This document shows, piece after piece, positions 33,377 to 42,245 of a stretch of DNA of 64,000 nt (positions are counted from its first letter, which is position 1; each line of letters starts with the position of its first letter). A program made the translations under genes and the position numbers. The DNA is taken from NCBI GenBank assembly GCA_944415565.1, contig CALYBQ010000005.1, positions 288,131 to 352,130 on the forward strand, written 5' to 3'. The stretch comes from an uncultured Rikenellaceae bacterium. Its GTDB lineage: Bacteria > Bacteroidota > Bacteroidia > Bacteroidales > Rikenellaceae. The notes under the pieces are model-generated. The model made no database searches. It was not told the DNA's origin and saw nothing but the letters and a program-made list of their open reading frames with translations.

Positions 33377-34804
33377 TCAGATAATATTCTGCCCCTCTTC
33401 CTTCAGCCTTTTCCGGAGGAGCGCAATGTCTATGTCGTGCACGTTGATGCGGTTCATCCTGCTGGCTAAGGCGGCTCCCAATCCTGCGGCCTCGCCCGTG
33501 ACAAGGCATACCGGCATAACGCGCAGGCTTCCGTAAGCGTAGTCGTCAGAAGAGATGCTTCTGCCTGCTATGAGGACGTTGGTGAGCTTCTCTGGAACGA
33601 GCGAGCGGAACGGAATACCGTGCGATTCGCCTTTGGCGTAGCGCGGATAACGCTTGGCCTCGTTTTTATGTACGTCTATGTAGTAGCAGTTGCGGCCTAT
33701 TTCGTCGTCGAACGAACGTCGGGCCACCCAGTCGTCTACTGAAAATACATAGTCGCATTTGATGCGGCGGCTTTCCCTGATTCCGAGCAGCGAACCTGTC
33801 GAGGCGAGGAACGAATCGCCGAATACTTCGGGGCATTCGGCCTTCAGGCCCCGATGGAACTCGTCGGCTATGAGGCGGCCGCGCATTATGCCTTGCGTGA
33901 GGTCTTCCGGCTCGATGGATTTGACGTCGGGAATGTGTCCCGCATTGAAAACCACTACGCCCGGATGTATCATTTTCGGGTTGACGTGCGAGTCTATGAT
34001 ATGCGGATATTTTCCCGATGCGATCATCTTGTAGACGGGACTCCTGCCCGATGCGTTGTCTGCCGAGCTGTGCAGCCATCCGTTGCCGCCGCGCCTTCTG
34101 TATTCTTCGGTGTTGACGCCGGCTATCGTGAAGCAGAGCGTGGAAGCCTGAACCTTGTTGTCTTGATCGCCGTAGAAATAATCGGCCCCGGCCCATGTAG
34201 CCAGATCGCCGTCACCCGTACAGTCCACATATACCTTGGCTTTGTAGCGCGACAGCCCGTGTTTGTTGGCTACCGTTATGTAATCGACCGTTCCGTTACC
34301 AGATATTTCGACGTCGGCCATTTTCGAGAACAGCAAGATGTGGGCGCCCGAAGACGATACCATTTCGTCGAATACGCGCTTCATTTGCTCCGTATTGATC
34401 GGCAGCCAGTCGGTAGGGGCTTTGTTCATGCCCTTCTTCGATTCGTTGAGCACCTTCTCGGCGATACCTTTGTAGATGACTTTCTTGCCGTCTGTGAAAG
34501 GACACCAGTTGTTCATGTTGCCGGCCGTGCTCATGCCGCCGAGCATACCGGTGGCCTCTATCAGCAGTGTTTTGGCTCCTTCGCGTGCGGCGGCGATGGC
34601 AGCCGCGCATCCCGAAGGGCCTCCACCTGCTATGATGACATCCCAACTGTCGTCGATAGGTTTGCGTTTTGGGGAGCTTACTTTGGATGGTTTCGCTAAC
34701 GCCTCCAGCGCACCGAAATCGGATAATGCTCCTGCGGCAAGGAGGGTGGCTCCTGTTTTTTTCAGAAAATCACGTCTGGATAATCCTTTCTTGTCGTCTT
34801 TCAT
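33377..34804 (-). CDS. Exported FAD-dependent oxidoreductase, TAT signal (FAD_oxidored-like), copy 1
   Basis: The 475-residue protein starts with a twin-arginine motif (SRRDFLKK at residues 9-16) followed by a hydrophobic stretch, so it is probably exported folded with its cofactor. A Rossmann FAD motif, DVIIAGGGPSGCAAAIAA, lies near residues 54-71. GMLGGMSTAGNMNNWCPF and VYVDCTGDGDLATWAGADYF follow, and the late FAD motif is VLIAGRSISSDDYAYGSLRVMPVCLVTGEAAG (shown in parts). These match PF12831-type oxidoreductases of unknown substrate. It lies 41 bases after a GH2 gene on the same strand, matching the second pair at 42246-46801. Confidence 0.85.
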   Translation of the reverse strand: MKDDKKGLSRRDFLKKTGATLLAAGALSDFGALEALAKPSKVSSPKRKPIDDSWDVIIAGGGPSGCAAAIAAAREGAKTLLIEATGMLGGMSTAGNMNNWCPFTDGKKVIYKGIAEKVLNESKKGMNKAPTDWLPINTEQMKRVFDEMVSSSGAHILLFSKMADVEISGNGTVDYITVANKHGLSRYKAKVYVDCTGDGDLATWAGADYFYGDQDNKVQASTLCFTIAGVNTEEYRRRGGNGWLHSSADNASGRSPVYKMIASGKYPHIIDSHVNPKMIHPGVVVFNAGHIPDVKSIEPEDLTQGIMRGRLIADEFHRGLKAECPEVFGDSFLASTGSLLGIRESRRIKCDYVFSVDDWVARRSFDDEIGRNCYYIDVHKNEAKRYPRYAKGESHGIPFRSLVPEKLTNVLIAGRSISSDDYAYGSLRVMPVCLVTGEAAGLGAALASRMNRINVHDIDIALLRKRLKEEGQNII

Positions 34805-34844
34805 ATTGTGAAGTTTTAAATATTCGCAGTCTGTTTGGCGGTAT

Positions 34845-37742
34845 TTAACGGTTGTTCCACTCTGCGGAGATGTACGATGTTTTCAGGTCTGTAGGGTTGT
34901 GGAGTACTACTTCGCGTTCCTCTCCCGGGAGCATGTTGAAGAAGCCGTCCGAGAAGAATGCCGGCAGGATGTAGTCGTCATTCTGTTTGTTTTGCAGGTT
35001 CAGTTTGACTCCCAGCGCTATGTTCTCGGAGCGGTTCCTGAGTTTCACCAGCACCGTGCCGTCTTTCTTGGGTGTTGTCCGTACTATTTCGACGTTGGCT
35101 GCCCCCATCTTCCGTAGAGGCAGGTAGTTGGGGTCTTTTGTCTTGTCCACCCAATAGTCGTTCAGGGAGACGGTCTTCCCAGATTTGTCCTGTAGTGTGA
35201 GGCGAACCAGTCGCAGGCCGTCTTTGAGCTGTTCGGCCAACTCGCACCAATCGCTGACACCGTTCGCTTTGACTGCGATCTTCTTTTTGTCCGTTGACAG
35301 TAGTTTGCCCTCGGGCGAGTAGATGGTGTAGGCGGCCGTGTATTCTTTGTCCGTGCGGGTGAAGTTGAGCAGTTGCACGAGCTTGGTCGAGAGGTTGAGC
35401 TGTATGTGTTCCGGTTCGTATGCTTTCTTAGTGGCGTAATATGCACCTGTGGTTTCGCCGTCGTAGGTGTATGTCTGCCATACGGTACTCGGCCATGCGG
35501 GGTGGCTCATCCAGAGGAGAACGCCTGTCGCGTCTTCCCACAACTCGCCGTTCCATGCTTCGCACATGGTGCGCCATACCCTGTAGTTCTCGATCTGCGA
35601 CCAATCGCAGAACTCTTTGGCGTTGGCGAAGTCGCCGTACATCTTCGCCAGCGTCTTGACATATTTGTCATAATCGGGCCAGCCGTTCGAGTGCCAGTCG
35701 TGGTAGCTCCACACGTCGCCCATAGGCCACCTGTCTTCGGGCTCCATGAATTTCACGAGGGTGCGGTATGTCGGGGCCGAGCTGTAACCTATCTCGGACC
35801 TGAACCCGTAAACCGACCTGAAATATCCCGGATCGGTATATGTTTCGGGCATGAAGTTGTTCCAAGGACCGCTGAGGCCGGTGTTGATATTGGTCGATGA
35901 GGGCAGGTAATGTCTCGTTCCGTCCACGGTGGCCAGCATGTGCGCCAACCTTACTTCGAGCTCTTTGGGCGCGAAACCTTCGTTGCGGGCGCTCCATATC
36001 GCTATCGACGGATGGTTGCGGTAGCGCTGCACCACGTCGGTGGCGTTGCTCATAAACAGGTCGTTGTTTGCCGGCGGTACGTTGAACATGGTGCTCGACA
36101 TCCAGAAGTCGTTGAATACCATCATGCCGTACTCGTCGCATAATTCGTAGAATACGTCTTCGGTGCTTTGTCCGGTCCAGTTGCGGATCATGTTGAAATT
36201 CTGGAATTTATGCAGCTTAAAGTATGGCTCTAGACGTTCACGAGACACTCGTTTCATGCCGTCGTCCATACCCCAGTTGCCGCCTTTGCAAAATACGTCC
36301 CGGCCGTTGATACGTACGACGATATGTGGTGATGCCGTGTATTCCGATACCGAAATTCCGGGGGTATCAGTCCCTACGAGCAGGCGGGCGAGGTAGTGTT
36401 CGGATTTGAACGCGCGCGTCCGTTTTACGTTTACGTTGTCAAATATGTCGGTTTCGGCCCGGTATGCGGCGGTCGGGTTGAAATTGATGTCGAATTCCTT
36501 GTCCTTACTGTCCTTGTCGGCCACGCGGAGCATGTATTCGTATTCACGTATCCCGAAGCGTACTTTGCGGGAGTCGGATAGCTCTCCGTTACATTTCACC
36601 GTGATGTCGGCATTGTAGAGATTCTGCTCTCCCATGCCGTTGGGCCACCAGAGTTTAGGGTTCTGCATCTTCAAGGTCGGGAATTCGTCTGGTGAGAGTA
36701 CGGCCTCTATGTCCGAACCGGCTGGTACTGTAATCTTTTTGCTTACGTTGATTCCGTTGAATGCTACCTGTACCTCGGCCTCTTTGGGCGATGCGGAACG
36801 GTTGTGCAGCGGAACGTTTATCGTCATGTCGGCATACGTAGTATCCGGGAGCGGCAGGTCCGATATGACCTGCGGGTCGCCTATCGTAACATCGCCGTGG
36901 AATTTGAGCAACACGTCCTGCCAGATACCCATGTTCCTGTCGCGGATGGCGGGAATCCAGTCCCATCCCTCGCTGGCGAAGAACGTAGGGCCGTCGAGGC
37001 ACATAAGTCCCCCGTTCTTACCCATTCCGGCAGCGACAGATTCTTCGTGGGCTATGCCGGGGTTGTTCGGCGGCATGATCCTTACGGCCAGCACGTTGGG
37101 TTTATCGTAGTTGATAAGGCCGGTGATGTCGAATATGCCGCGGACGAAAGCTCCGGAGATGGTGCCCACCCTTTTTTGGTTGAACCATACTTCGGCCCGA
37201 TAGTTTATACCTTTAAATATGAGGGTAGTTTTGAATTGCTCTTTGTCGCGCGGGATGTCGAGCTCTACCCTGTACCACCAGTCCATTTTATATAATGTAT
37301 CCGGGATCTCCATGTTGTTGAGGCCATAGTATGGGTCCGGATATACGCCGCAGTTTACGAGTGTCGTGAGAACCGTGCCCGGTATCGTAGCGTCGTACCA
37401 ATTGTCTGTATTGTATTCGTTTTTCATCGGCAGCAATCCGGTCTTGTCAACCTCTTCCGACGACTGCATTTTCCATCCCGATATTATTTTCCATGCGTAG
37501 TTTCCGTCGTCTACGAGACGTGCGGGGGAGAAAGGCGGAGTGGTGCGGCGCAGTTCGCCTTTCTTAGAGGATCTCGATACGGGAAGCGTTGCCGGATCCT
37601 GCGGCTGGGTTTGGCCCATGTTGAGCATCTTGTTTATGCTTGGGGTTTGTCCCCACGCGCTGGCGCAAATGAAAAGTGCCATGAACGACAGGCATAAAGT
37701 TCTCATACGTAGATATTTGAGTGAGTGTTTGGGTTTGTTCAT
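34845..37742 (-). CDS. Glycoside hydrolase family 2, endo-beta-mannosidase/exo-glucosaminidase-like, copy 1
   Basis: The 965-residue exported protein has a signal peptide around residues 13-32 (MRTLCLSFMALFICASAWGQ). A sugar-binding jelly roll follows (TIPGTVLTTLVNCGVYPDPYYGLNN, FKGINYRAEVWFNQKRVG; shown in parts), then Ig-like domains and a TIM barrel with FCKGGNWGMDDGMKRV and the acid/base Glu588 in SARNEG. The PGTVLTTLVN...YFGLNN pattern is typical of the GH2 group with mannosylglycoprotein endo-beta-mannosidase and exo-beta-D-glucosaminidase, so it likely acts on a beta-mannoside or glucosaminide. The ATG at 37706 is an alternative start. It pairs with the FAD oxidoreductase downstream. 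Confidence 0.88.
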   Translation of the reverse strand: MNKPKHSLKYLRMRTLCLSFMALFICASAWGQTPSINKMLNMGQTQPQDPATLPVSRSSKKGELRRTTPPFSPARLVDDGNYAWKIISGWKMQSSEEVDKTGLLPMKNEYNTDNWYDATIPGTVLTTLVNCGVYPDPYYGLNNMEIPDTLYKMDWWYRVELDIPRDKEQFKTTLIFKGINYRAEVWFNQKRVGTISGAFVRGIFDITGLINYDKPNVLAVRIMPPNNPGIAHEESVAAGMGKNGGLMCLDGPTFFASEGWDWIPAIRDRNMGIWQDVLLKFHGDVTIGDPQVISDLPLPDTTYADMTINVPLHNRSASPKEAEVQVAFNGINVSKKITVPAGSDIEAVLSPDEFPTLKMQNPKLWWPNGMGEQNLYNADITVKCNGELSDSRKVRFGIREYEYMLRVADKDSKDKEFDINFNPTAAYRAETDIFDNVNVKRTRAFKSEHYLARLLVGTDTPGISVSEYTASPHIVVRINGRDVFCKGGNWGMDDGMKRVSRERLEPYFKLHKFQNFNMIRNWTGQSTEDVFYELCDEYGMMVFNDFWMSSTMFNVPPANNDLFMSNATDVVQRYRNHPSIAIWSARNEGFAPKELEVRLAHMLATVDGTRHYLPSSTNINTGLSGPWNNFMPETYTDPGYFRSVYGFRSEIGYSSAPTYRTLVKFMEPEDRWPMGDVWSYHDWHSNGWPDYDKYVKTLAKMYGDFANAKEFCDWSQIENYRVWRTMCEAWNGELWEDATGVLLWMSHPAWPSTVWQTYTYDGETTGAYYATKKAYEPEHIQLNLSTKLVQLLNFTRTDKEYTAAYTIYSPEGKLLSTDKKKIAVKANGVSDWCELAEQLKDGLRLVRLTLQDKSGKTVSLNDYWVDKTKDPNYLPLRKMGAANVEIVRTTPKKDGTVLVKLRNRSENIALGVKLNLQNKQNDDYILPAFFSDGFFNMLPGEEREVVLHNPTDLKTSYISAEWNNR

Positions 37743-37929
37743 CTTTTGCAGACGATAATTAGTAGTAAATTCAACTTTGTAAGTTAGGTATTTTTTGTGT
37801 TTCAGCCAAATAGCATGGCCGTATTTGTCCCGTATTTTCGTTTTAGGCAATGTATCGGAAGGGGCGGAACGATAGAGATCGTTATATGGCTATCTCTGTT
37901 TATTATTGCTGTTTGCCAACAGTCATGGC

Positions 37930-39270
37930 CTATTCGTTCGAATTTGATTTCATCAACAGCTCTTCTATGCCTTCCATTTTCAGGATGTGCATGCCGAACC
38001 TGTCTTCGGATATGCCTTCGTGCATTTTGTATGAGTATTTGAGCTGTTTCCCGTCGATGTCCGTTTTGAAATACCGGAACAGGATATTGCCTGTCATGGT
38101 CTGGCCTAATTCTTCGGCGGCTTCCAGTATGTGGGTGGAGAACAGGAACAGACTGCGGCGGGCATTGCCGAAAGAGCGTATGACGGTAACGGTTGCTTCG
38201 TGTGCGTCCTTGACGTTGGTCCCGCGAAACAGTTCATCTAAAATCACTACGTACTTTTTACCCGAACTTACTTTTTCCGCGATGGATTTTATCCGTTTGA
38301 TCTCGGCGTAGAAATGGCTGTATCCTAACGACAGGTCGTCGGGAACGTTGATCGAGGAGAATAAACCGTCGAAAACGGAGAACTCCATTTTGCGTGCAGG
38401 AACGGGGAATCCCATGTGGGCGAGGTAAAGGGATATGCCGAAGGCCTTCATGAATGTGGATTTGCCGGCCATGTTGGCTCCGGTAATGAAGCCTATGCGT
38501 GATTCCTGCATGAGCATATCGTTCGGAACAGGATCTTGGAGCAGGGGATGGTACAATCCTTCGAAATTCAGGCACTGACCGTCTTTTATATCCGCGAAAA
38601 CGAAACCGAGTTTGTTTTTCACCGAGATGACGGATTGGAAGACGTCGATTTGGTATATTATATCCAGTAGTGCCCGGATGTCGTCCCGTCTGCGATAGCG
38701 AAATATATGGTCGAACCTCGTAATCTCTTGGATGGATAACCGTTTGCGTTTGTGCCTCATGGCGGGTTCGAAGTCGTCGGAATCGAGTATTCTGTGGATT
38801 GTGTCGGAGAAAGAGCGCATGAGTACAGGCGAGGTCTCGCAAGCTTCGTCGTTGGCGAAATCGTAGAGACCTTGAATTATCTCCATCAGCCATTTGATGG
38901 CTCTGGTTATGATGTAGTATTCGTTGTCCGGTTTTATTTTGTCGGCCCAATACCTGCGTATTCCGTCTATGTACGAATATCGGGACGGGATCTTGTACAG
39001 CTTGAGATAATATTCGATGAAATCCAGTGCGTCCCGCTCTATCTTTAATGTAAGGCGATTGTTTTCGATGTATTGTATGTACTCCGTTCTGTCCCTTATG
39101 TCTTGCGGATCGGAGAGCGGCCGCCTGAACAACTCGTCCAACTTATACTTTCCGCCGAACGAGGCGACCTCGTCGAAAATGGAGATGACCGCTTGCACCC
39201 CTTTGGCCGAAGGAAATATTTGCAGGTCTTTGAGTGTCTGGCTGTCGGTTTCGAACATTGTGAGTGGCAC
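37930..39270 (-). CDS. MutS-like ATPase without mismatch-recognition domain
   Basis: The 446-residue protein has a helical lever/clamp-like N-terminal part and a MutS_V ATPase: Walker A GANMAGKST near residue 240, DDLSLGYSHFYAEIKRI near 286, Walker B VVILDELFRGTN near 318, and an STH switch near 350. It lacks the mismatch-reading domain of MutS and the Smr nuclease of MutS2. It resembles small MutS-related proteins of Bacteroidetes. The function is unknown; action on DNA structure is assumed. The ATG at 39258 is an alternative. It lies 15 bases after the duplicated ABC gene. Confidence 0.84.
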   Translation of the reverse strand: MPLTMFETDSQTLKDLQIFPSAKGVQAVISIFDEVASFGGKYKLDELFRRPLSDPQDIRDRTEYIQYIENNRLTLKIERDALDFIEYYLKLYKIPSRYSYIDGIRRYWADKIKPDNEYYIITRAIKWLMEIIQGLYDFANDEACETSPVLMRSFSDTIHRILDSDDFEPAMRHKRKRLSIQEITRFDHIFRYRRRDDIRALLDIIYQIDVFQSVISVKNKLGFVFADIKDGQCLNFEGLYHPLLQDPVPNDMLMQESRIGFITGANMAGKSTFMKAFGISLYLAHMGFPVPARKMEFSVFDGLFSSINVPDDLSLGYSHFYAEIKRIKSIAEKVSSGKKYVVILDELFRGTNVKDAHEATVTVIRSFGNARRSLFLFSTHILEAAEELGQTMTGNILFRYFKTDIDGKQLKYSYKMHEGISEDRFGMHILKMEGIEELLMKSNSNE

Positions 39271-39285
39271 ATTATTGGCGGCCGG

Positions 39286-40722
39286 TTATCGGCCTTTGCC
39301 GAGGTCGAGCCGGTCGGTTATTATGTCCGGGGCCTCTTCTTCATAATGAGTAACGTATATCAGCGACTTTTCGTCTGTGCACCACTTCTTTATTATTTGG
39401 CGTACGCGCGATTTGTTGCGGATGTCGAGCCCGTGCATGGGTTCGTCGAGGATGAGCAGGTCGGGGTCTTTTACGAACGCCCGCGCGAGCATGACGAGTT
39501 GGTGCTCGCCTGCCGAGACAGCAATGGACGGCTTGTCGGCCAGATGGCTTATTCCGAAGGTATTCATCCATTGCAGAGCGGTTTCGCGCTTGCTGTCGTC
39601 GTAATTGTAGGGTATGCCGATGGTGTCGGAGAACCCTGACGCCACTACGTCGAGGCAGCTTACATTCTTCCGGTAGTAGTTGGTTATCTCGGGCGAGATA
39701 TATCCGATGCGGCTTTTCACCTCCCAGATGCTTTGCCCCACTCCGCGTTTACGGTCGAACAGCGTGATGTCGTTGGCATATGCCTGCGGATTGTCGCAGA
39801 ATACGAGGCTGAGCAAGGTTGATTTGCCCGCTCCGTTACGCCCGGACAGCAGCCACTTTTCGCCGCGCCTGACCGTCCAGTCTATTCCGTTCAGTATGGT
39901 CTTCTCTCCGTATCTTATGACGATATTTTTGAATACCAGTACGTTGTCGAAGGCAGGGTGTGCGGATGTGCTGTGTGAAGGTTTACTTGTGACCTCCTCC
40001 TGTGCGAACAGGGATTCTATCAGGTTGCGGTCGTTGAGGAAGTTGTGTCGCGTCATCGGCGCGAGGAGCGTCTTGTCTTTGACGGGCAGGACGTGTGTGG
40101 TTACCTTGGGAATGTCGCGCGGGTCGGCGACGAGCGTTACCAGCCTGATGCCGCATGTTTCGGTGATGAGACGGAATACGTCTTCGAGCACGATCCGTGA
40201 TGCGGCATCGAGCCCGATGTATGGATTATCGAGTATGAGCAGGTGCGGTTCCGTCCTGAGAGCAAGAACTATCAGAGTCTTGCGTAGCTCACCGCTCGAC
40301 AGCATGTTGACCCTTTTGCCCATGAACGCTTCGATGCCGAAGATGTCCATGAGCCGTTTTACGGTCTCGTTCATGATTCCGTCGAAGAGTTCGTGTACGA
40401 ACGGAGCCGTTTGTACGTCCCCCGTATTCCAACGTTGTTGGTAGTATGAGTTGCCGGCGTCGAAGATCGAGTAAATATCCGTAAACGCGACATATTTGGC
40501 CATGGCGCTCGTCCGCTCGCCGATGCTGTTACGCACTTTGCCCGAACGCAGGGGTTGCTGCTCCAGCAGAATGGAGACGAGTTGGCTTTTGCCCGCTCCA
40601 TTGGGCCCGATGACCGTCCAGTTCTCGTCCGTGTCGATCGTCCAGTCTATGGGGTGGCGGAATCTGTATGTTTCGTATCGCGGTTCTGCGGCGTCTATCT
40701 CGATAAGCGTATTTTCGTTCAT
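39286..40722 (-). CDS. Duplicated ABC ATPase (ModF/PhrA-like), no membrane domain
   Basis: The 478-residue protein has two nucleotide-binding domains. The first has Walker A IGPNGAGKSQL near residue 38, signature LSSGELRK near 144 and Walker B LLILDNP with Asn166 in place of the usual Glu. The second has Walker A SGRNGAGKSTL near 295, a weak signature VSAGEHQL near 400 and Walker B LLILDEP near 420. There are no membrane helices, so it is not a transporter subunit by itself. ModF/PhrA-type tandem ATPases are linked to molybdate or DNA handling but unclear. The ATG at 40722 was preferred to the longer frame because it follows a strong terminator. Confidence 0.86.
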   Translation of the reverse strand: MNENTLIEIDAAEPRYETYRFRHPIDWTIDTDENWTVIGPNGAGKSQLVSILLEQQPLRSGKVRNSIGERTSAMAKYVAFTDIYSIFDAGNSYYQQRWNTGDVQTAPFVHELFDGIMNETVKRLMDIFGIEAFMGKRVNMLSSGELRKTLIVLALRTEPHLLILDNPYIGLDAASRIVLEDVFRLITETCGIRLVTLVADPRDIPKVTTHVLPVKDKTLLAPMTRHNFLNDRNLIESLFAQEEVTSKPSHSTSAHPAFDNVLVFKNIVIRYGEKTILNGIDWTVRRGEKWLLSGRNGAGKSTLLSLVFCDNPQAYANDITLFDRKRGVGQSIWEVKSRIGYISPEITNYYRKNVSCLDVVASGFSDTIGIPYNYDDSKRETALQWMNTFGISHLADKPSIAVSAGEHQLVMLARAFVKDPDLLILDEPMHGLDIRNKSRVRQIIKKWCTDEKSLIYVTHYEEEAPDIITDRLDLGKGR

Positions 40723-40755
40723 GGCTGTGTGGGTTTTCGTCCCGTAAAAGTAATA

Positions 40756-40794
40756 AAAACAAAGGACAGGATCCGAAGAGCCTGCCCTTTGTTT
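40756..40794. terminator. Terminator between GH130 and duplicated ABC genes
   Basis: Stem AAAACAAAGG...CCTTTGTTTT with an inner CAGG/CCTG pairing; for GH130 on the minus strand it is followed by a T-rich run. Confidence 0.65.
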
Positions 40795-40817
40795 TGGATT
40801 ATTGTGTTGCCGTTGCG

Positions 40818-41939
40818 TTATTTCTTCGCGGGATCGTATACCGCCACGCTCACGCGCGAGTCGGCACATCCGTAGTATAGGAACCATTTGTTCTGGTAGA
40901 ACACCAGACCTTCGATGAATACTGTTCCGTCGGGATATTGCCCGCTCTTCTCGAAGTCGGCTTCCGGTACGAAGAAGGGTTTGTCGAGCCTTCCGAGGAA
41001 TTTGGCCGGGTCTTTCAGGTCGAACAATGCCTGTCCAGCACAATATGATCTTGCGGTGTAGTTGGGGTCACGGTTCGGGCCGCTTTTGTTTTTGCCGTTA
41101 TACATCAGCAGGATACCTTTGTCGGTCATTATTGCAGGCGGGCCACATTCGGTCAGGTCGCTGTCGAAGTAGCCGTTACGCGGTTGGAATACCTTCAGGA
41201 AGTCGCCTTTTTCGTCGAGCATGGGGGTCCAGTTTACGAGGTCGTCCGAGGTTGCTACGTTGACGAACCTTTCGCCCCAATACATCCAGTATTTGCCGTC
41301 TATTTTGGCTATTACCTGCTTGCCGTCAACTATCTTGGTGATGATAGAACCCGATTTCGAGAACTGGTCGAAGAACCTTCCTCCGTATGCTTTTGCGAAT
41401 ATGGGACCGTGTTTCTCCCATACCCTGAGGTCGCGCGAGGTAGCTACCGAGAGGCGTGCCACTTTCCTGTTCCACTGAGTGTAGAACATCACGTAAAGGC
41501 CGTCTTCGGTGACCGCTACGCGTGGGTCTTCGCATCCTCCGGGCCATTCCAACTCCTCTTGTCCGTCTTTGGCCGGGTAGAATACCGGTGTCGAGTGGCG
41601 GGTGAAGTTAAGGCCGTCGGTCGAATATGCGAATCCGAGGCGCGATGTACGTTTACCGATACCCTCGCCCGATTTGTCTTCGGCACGGTAGAGGACTATG
41701 ATTTTATCTTCGTATACGGTCGCACCGGGGTTGAACGTGTCGTTCGATTCCCAGTCTACGTATTTTTGCAGCATAGGACAGTAAAAACGGGTGGTGCTGT
41801 CCGGAGAGATGATCGGATTGACGCCTTCCGGCCGTTGGAAATCGGTCCACGCCCAATCGGGGAATCCTTTGTCCTGACCGTCGTTGGCCAGAACGAATCC
41901 CGGAAGTAAAAGCATTAGTAATGTAGCCAGTGTTTTCAT
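40818..41939 (-). CDS. Exported GH130 family mannoside phosphorylase/hydrolase-like
   Basis: The 373-residue product has a signal peptide (MKTLATLLMLLLPGFVLA) and a five-bladed propeller with GH130 motifs: DTFNPGATVYEDKIIVLYRAED near residues 67-88, RLGFAYSTDGLNF, GGCEDPRVAVTEDGLYVMFYTQW near 133-155 (with the ED pair), and DLTECGPPAIM near 260. The family acts on beta-mannosidic bonds. Cytosolic members are phosphorylases and exported members may be hydrolases, so beta-mannoside hydrolysis outside the cytoplasm is favoured. It stands alone with its own promoter box at 42051-42058. Confidence 0.88.
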   Translation of the reverse strand: MKTLATLLMLLLPGFVLANDGQDKGFPDWAWTDFQRPEGVNPIISPDSTTRFYCPMLQKYVDWESNDTFNPGATVYEDKIIVLYRAEDKSGEGIGKRTSRLGFAYSTDGLNFTRHSTPVFYPAKDGQEELEWPGGCEDPRVAVTEDGLYVMFYTQWNRKVARLSVATSRDLRVWEKHGPIFAKAYGGRFFDQFSKSGSIITKIVDGKQVIAKIDGKYWMYWGERFVNVATSDDLVNWTPMLDEKGDFLKVFQPRNGYFDSDLTECGPPAIMTDKGILLMYNGKNKSGPNRDPNYTARSYCAGQALFDLKDPAKFLGRLDKPFFVPEADFEKSGQYPDGTVFIEGLVFYQNKWFLYYGCADSRVSVAVYDPAKK

Positions 41940-42050
41940 ACGATATAATAAGGTTAAAATTTTTCTGCGATTGTCGTCATGTCGGGCTGCGGCTCGTGGA
42001 ATTGTCGTGTCCCCGTATTTCTGCTAACCCCGACTGAAATTCAAATTTTC

Positions 42051-42058
42051 CAAATATA
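42051..42058 (-). promoter_or_regulatory. -7 box of the GH130 gene
   Basis: TATATTTG on the minus strand, about 110 bases before the ATG at 41939. Confidence 0.5.
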
Positions 42059-42132
42059 GCCGTTTTTCCGTAAAAGTCGATATACATGGCCTTTAAATTC
42101 GTGTCTGCTATGGCATATTTCGTTTAAGTCGT

Positions 42133-42140
42133 TATATTTG
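42133..42140 (+). promoter_or_regulatory. -7 box of the GH2/FAD operon (copy 2)
   Basis: TATATTTG fits TAnnTTTG, about 105 bases before the ATG at 42246; divergent to the GH130 promoter. Confidence 0.5.
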
Positions 42141-42245
42141 TAAATTCCGGTATCTGTCCGTGTGGCCGAGTCGGGCTGTCGGCAGGGCGGAATATTGCAG
42201 ATTTGAATGCAAACTGACCAATTAATTATAAAACTATTTAGAAAA

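Noticed and set aside
39286..41043. Longer ABC frame reaching into the GH130 gene
   Set aside because: The extension crosses the terminator at 40756-40794 and overlaps GH130; the ATG at 40722 fits the ABC N-terminus.
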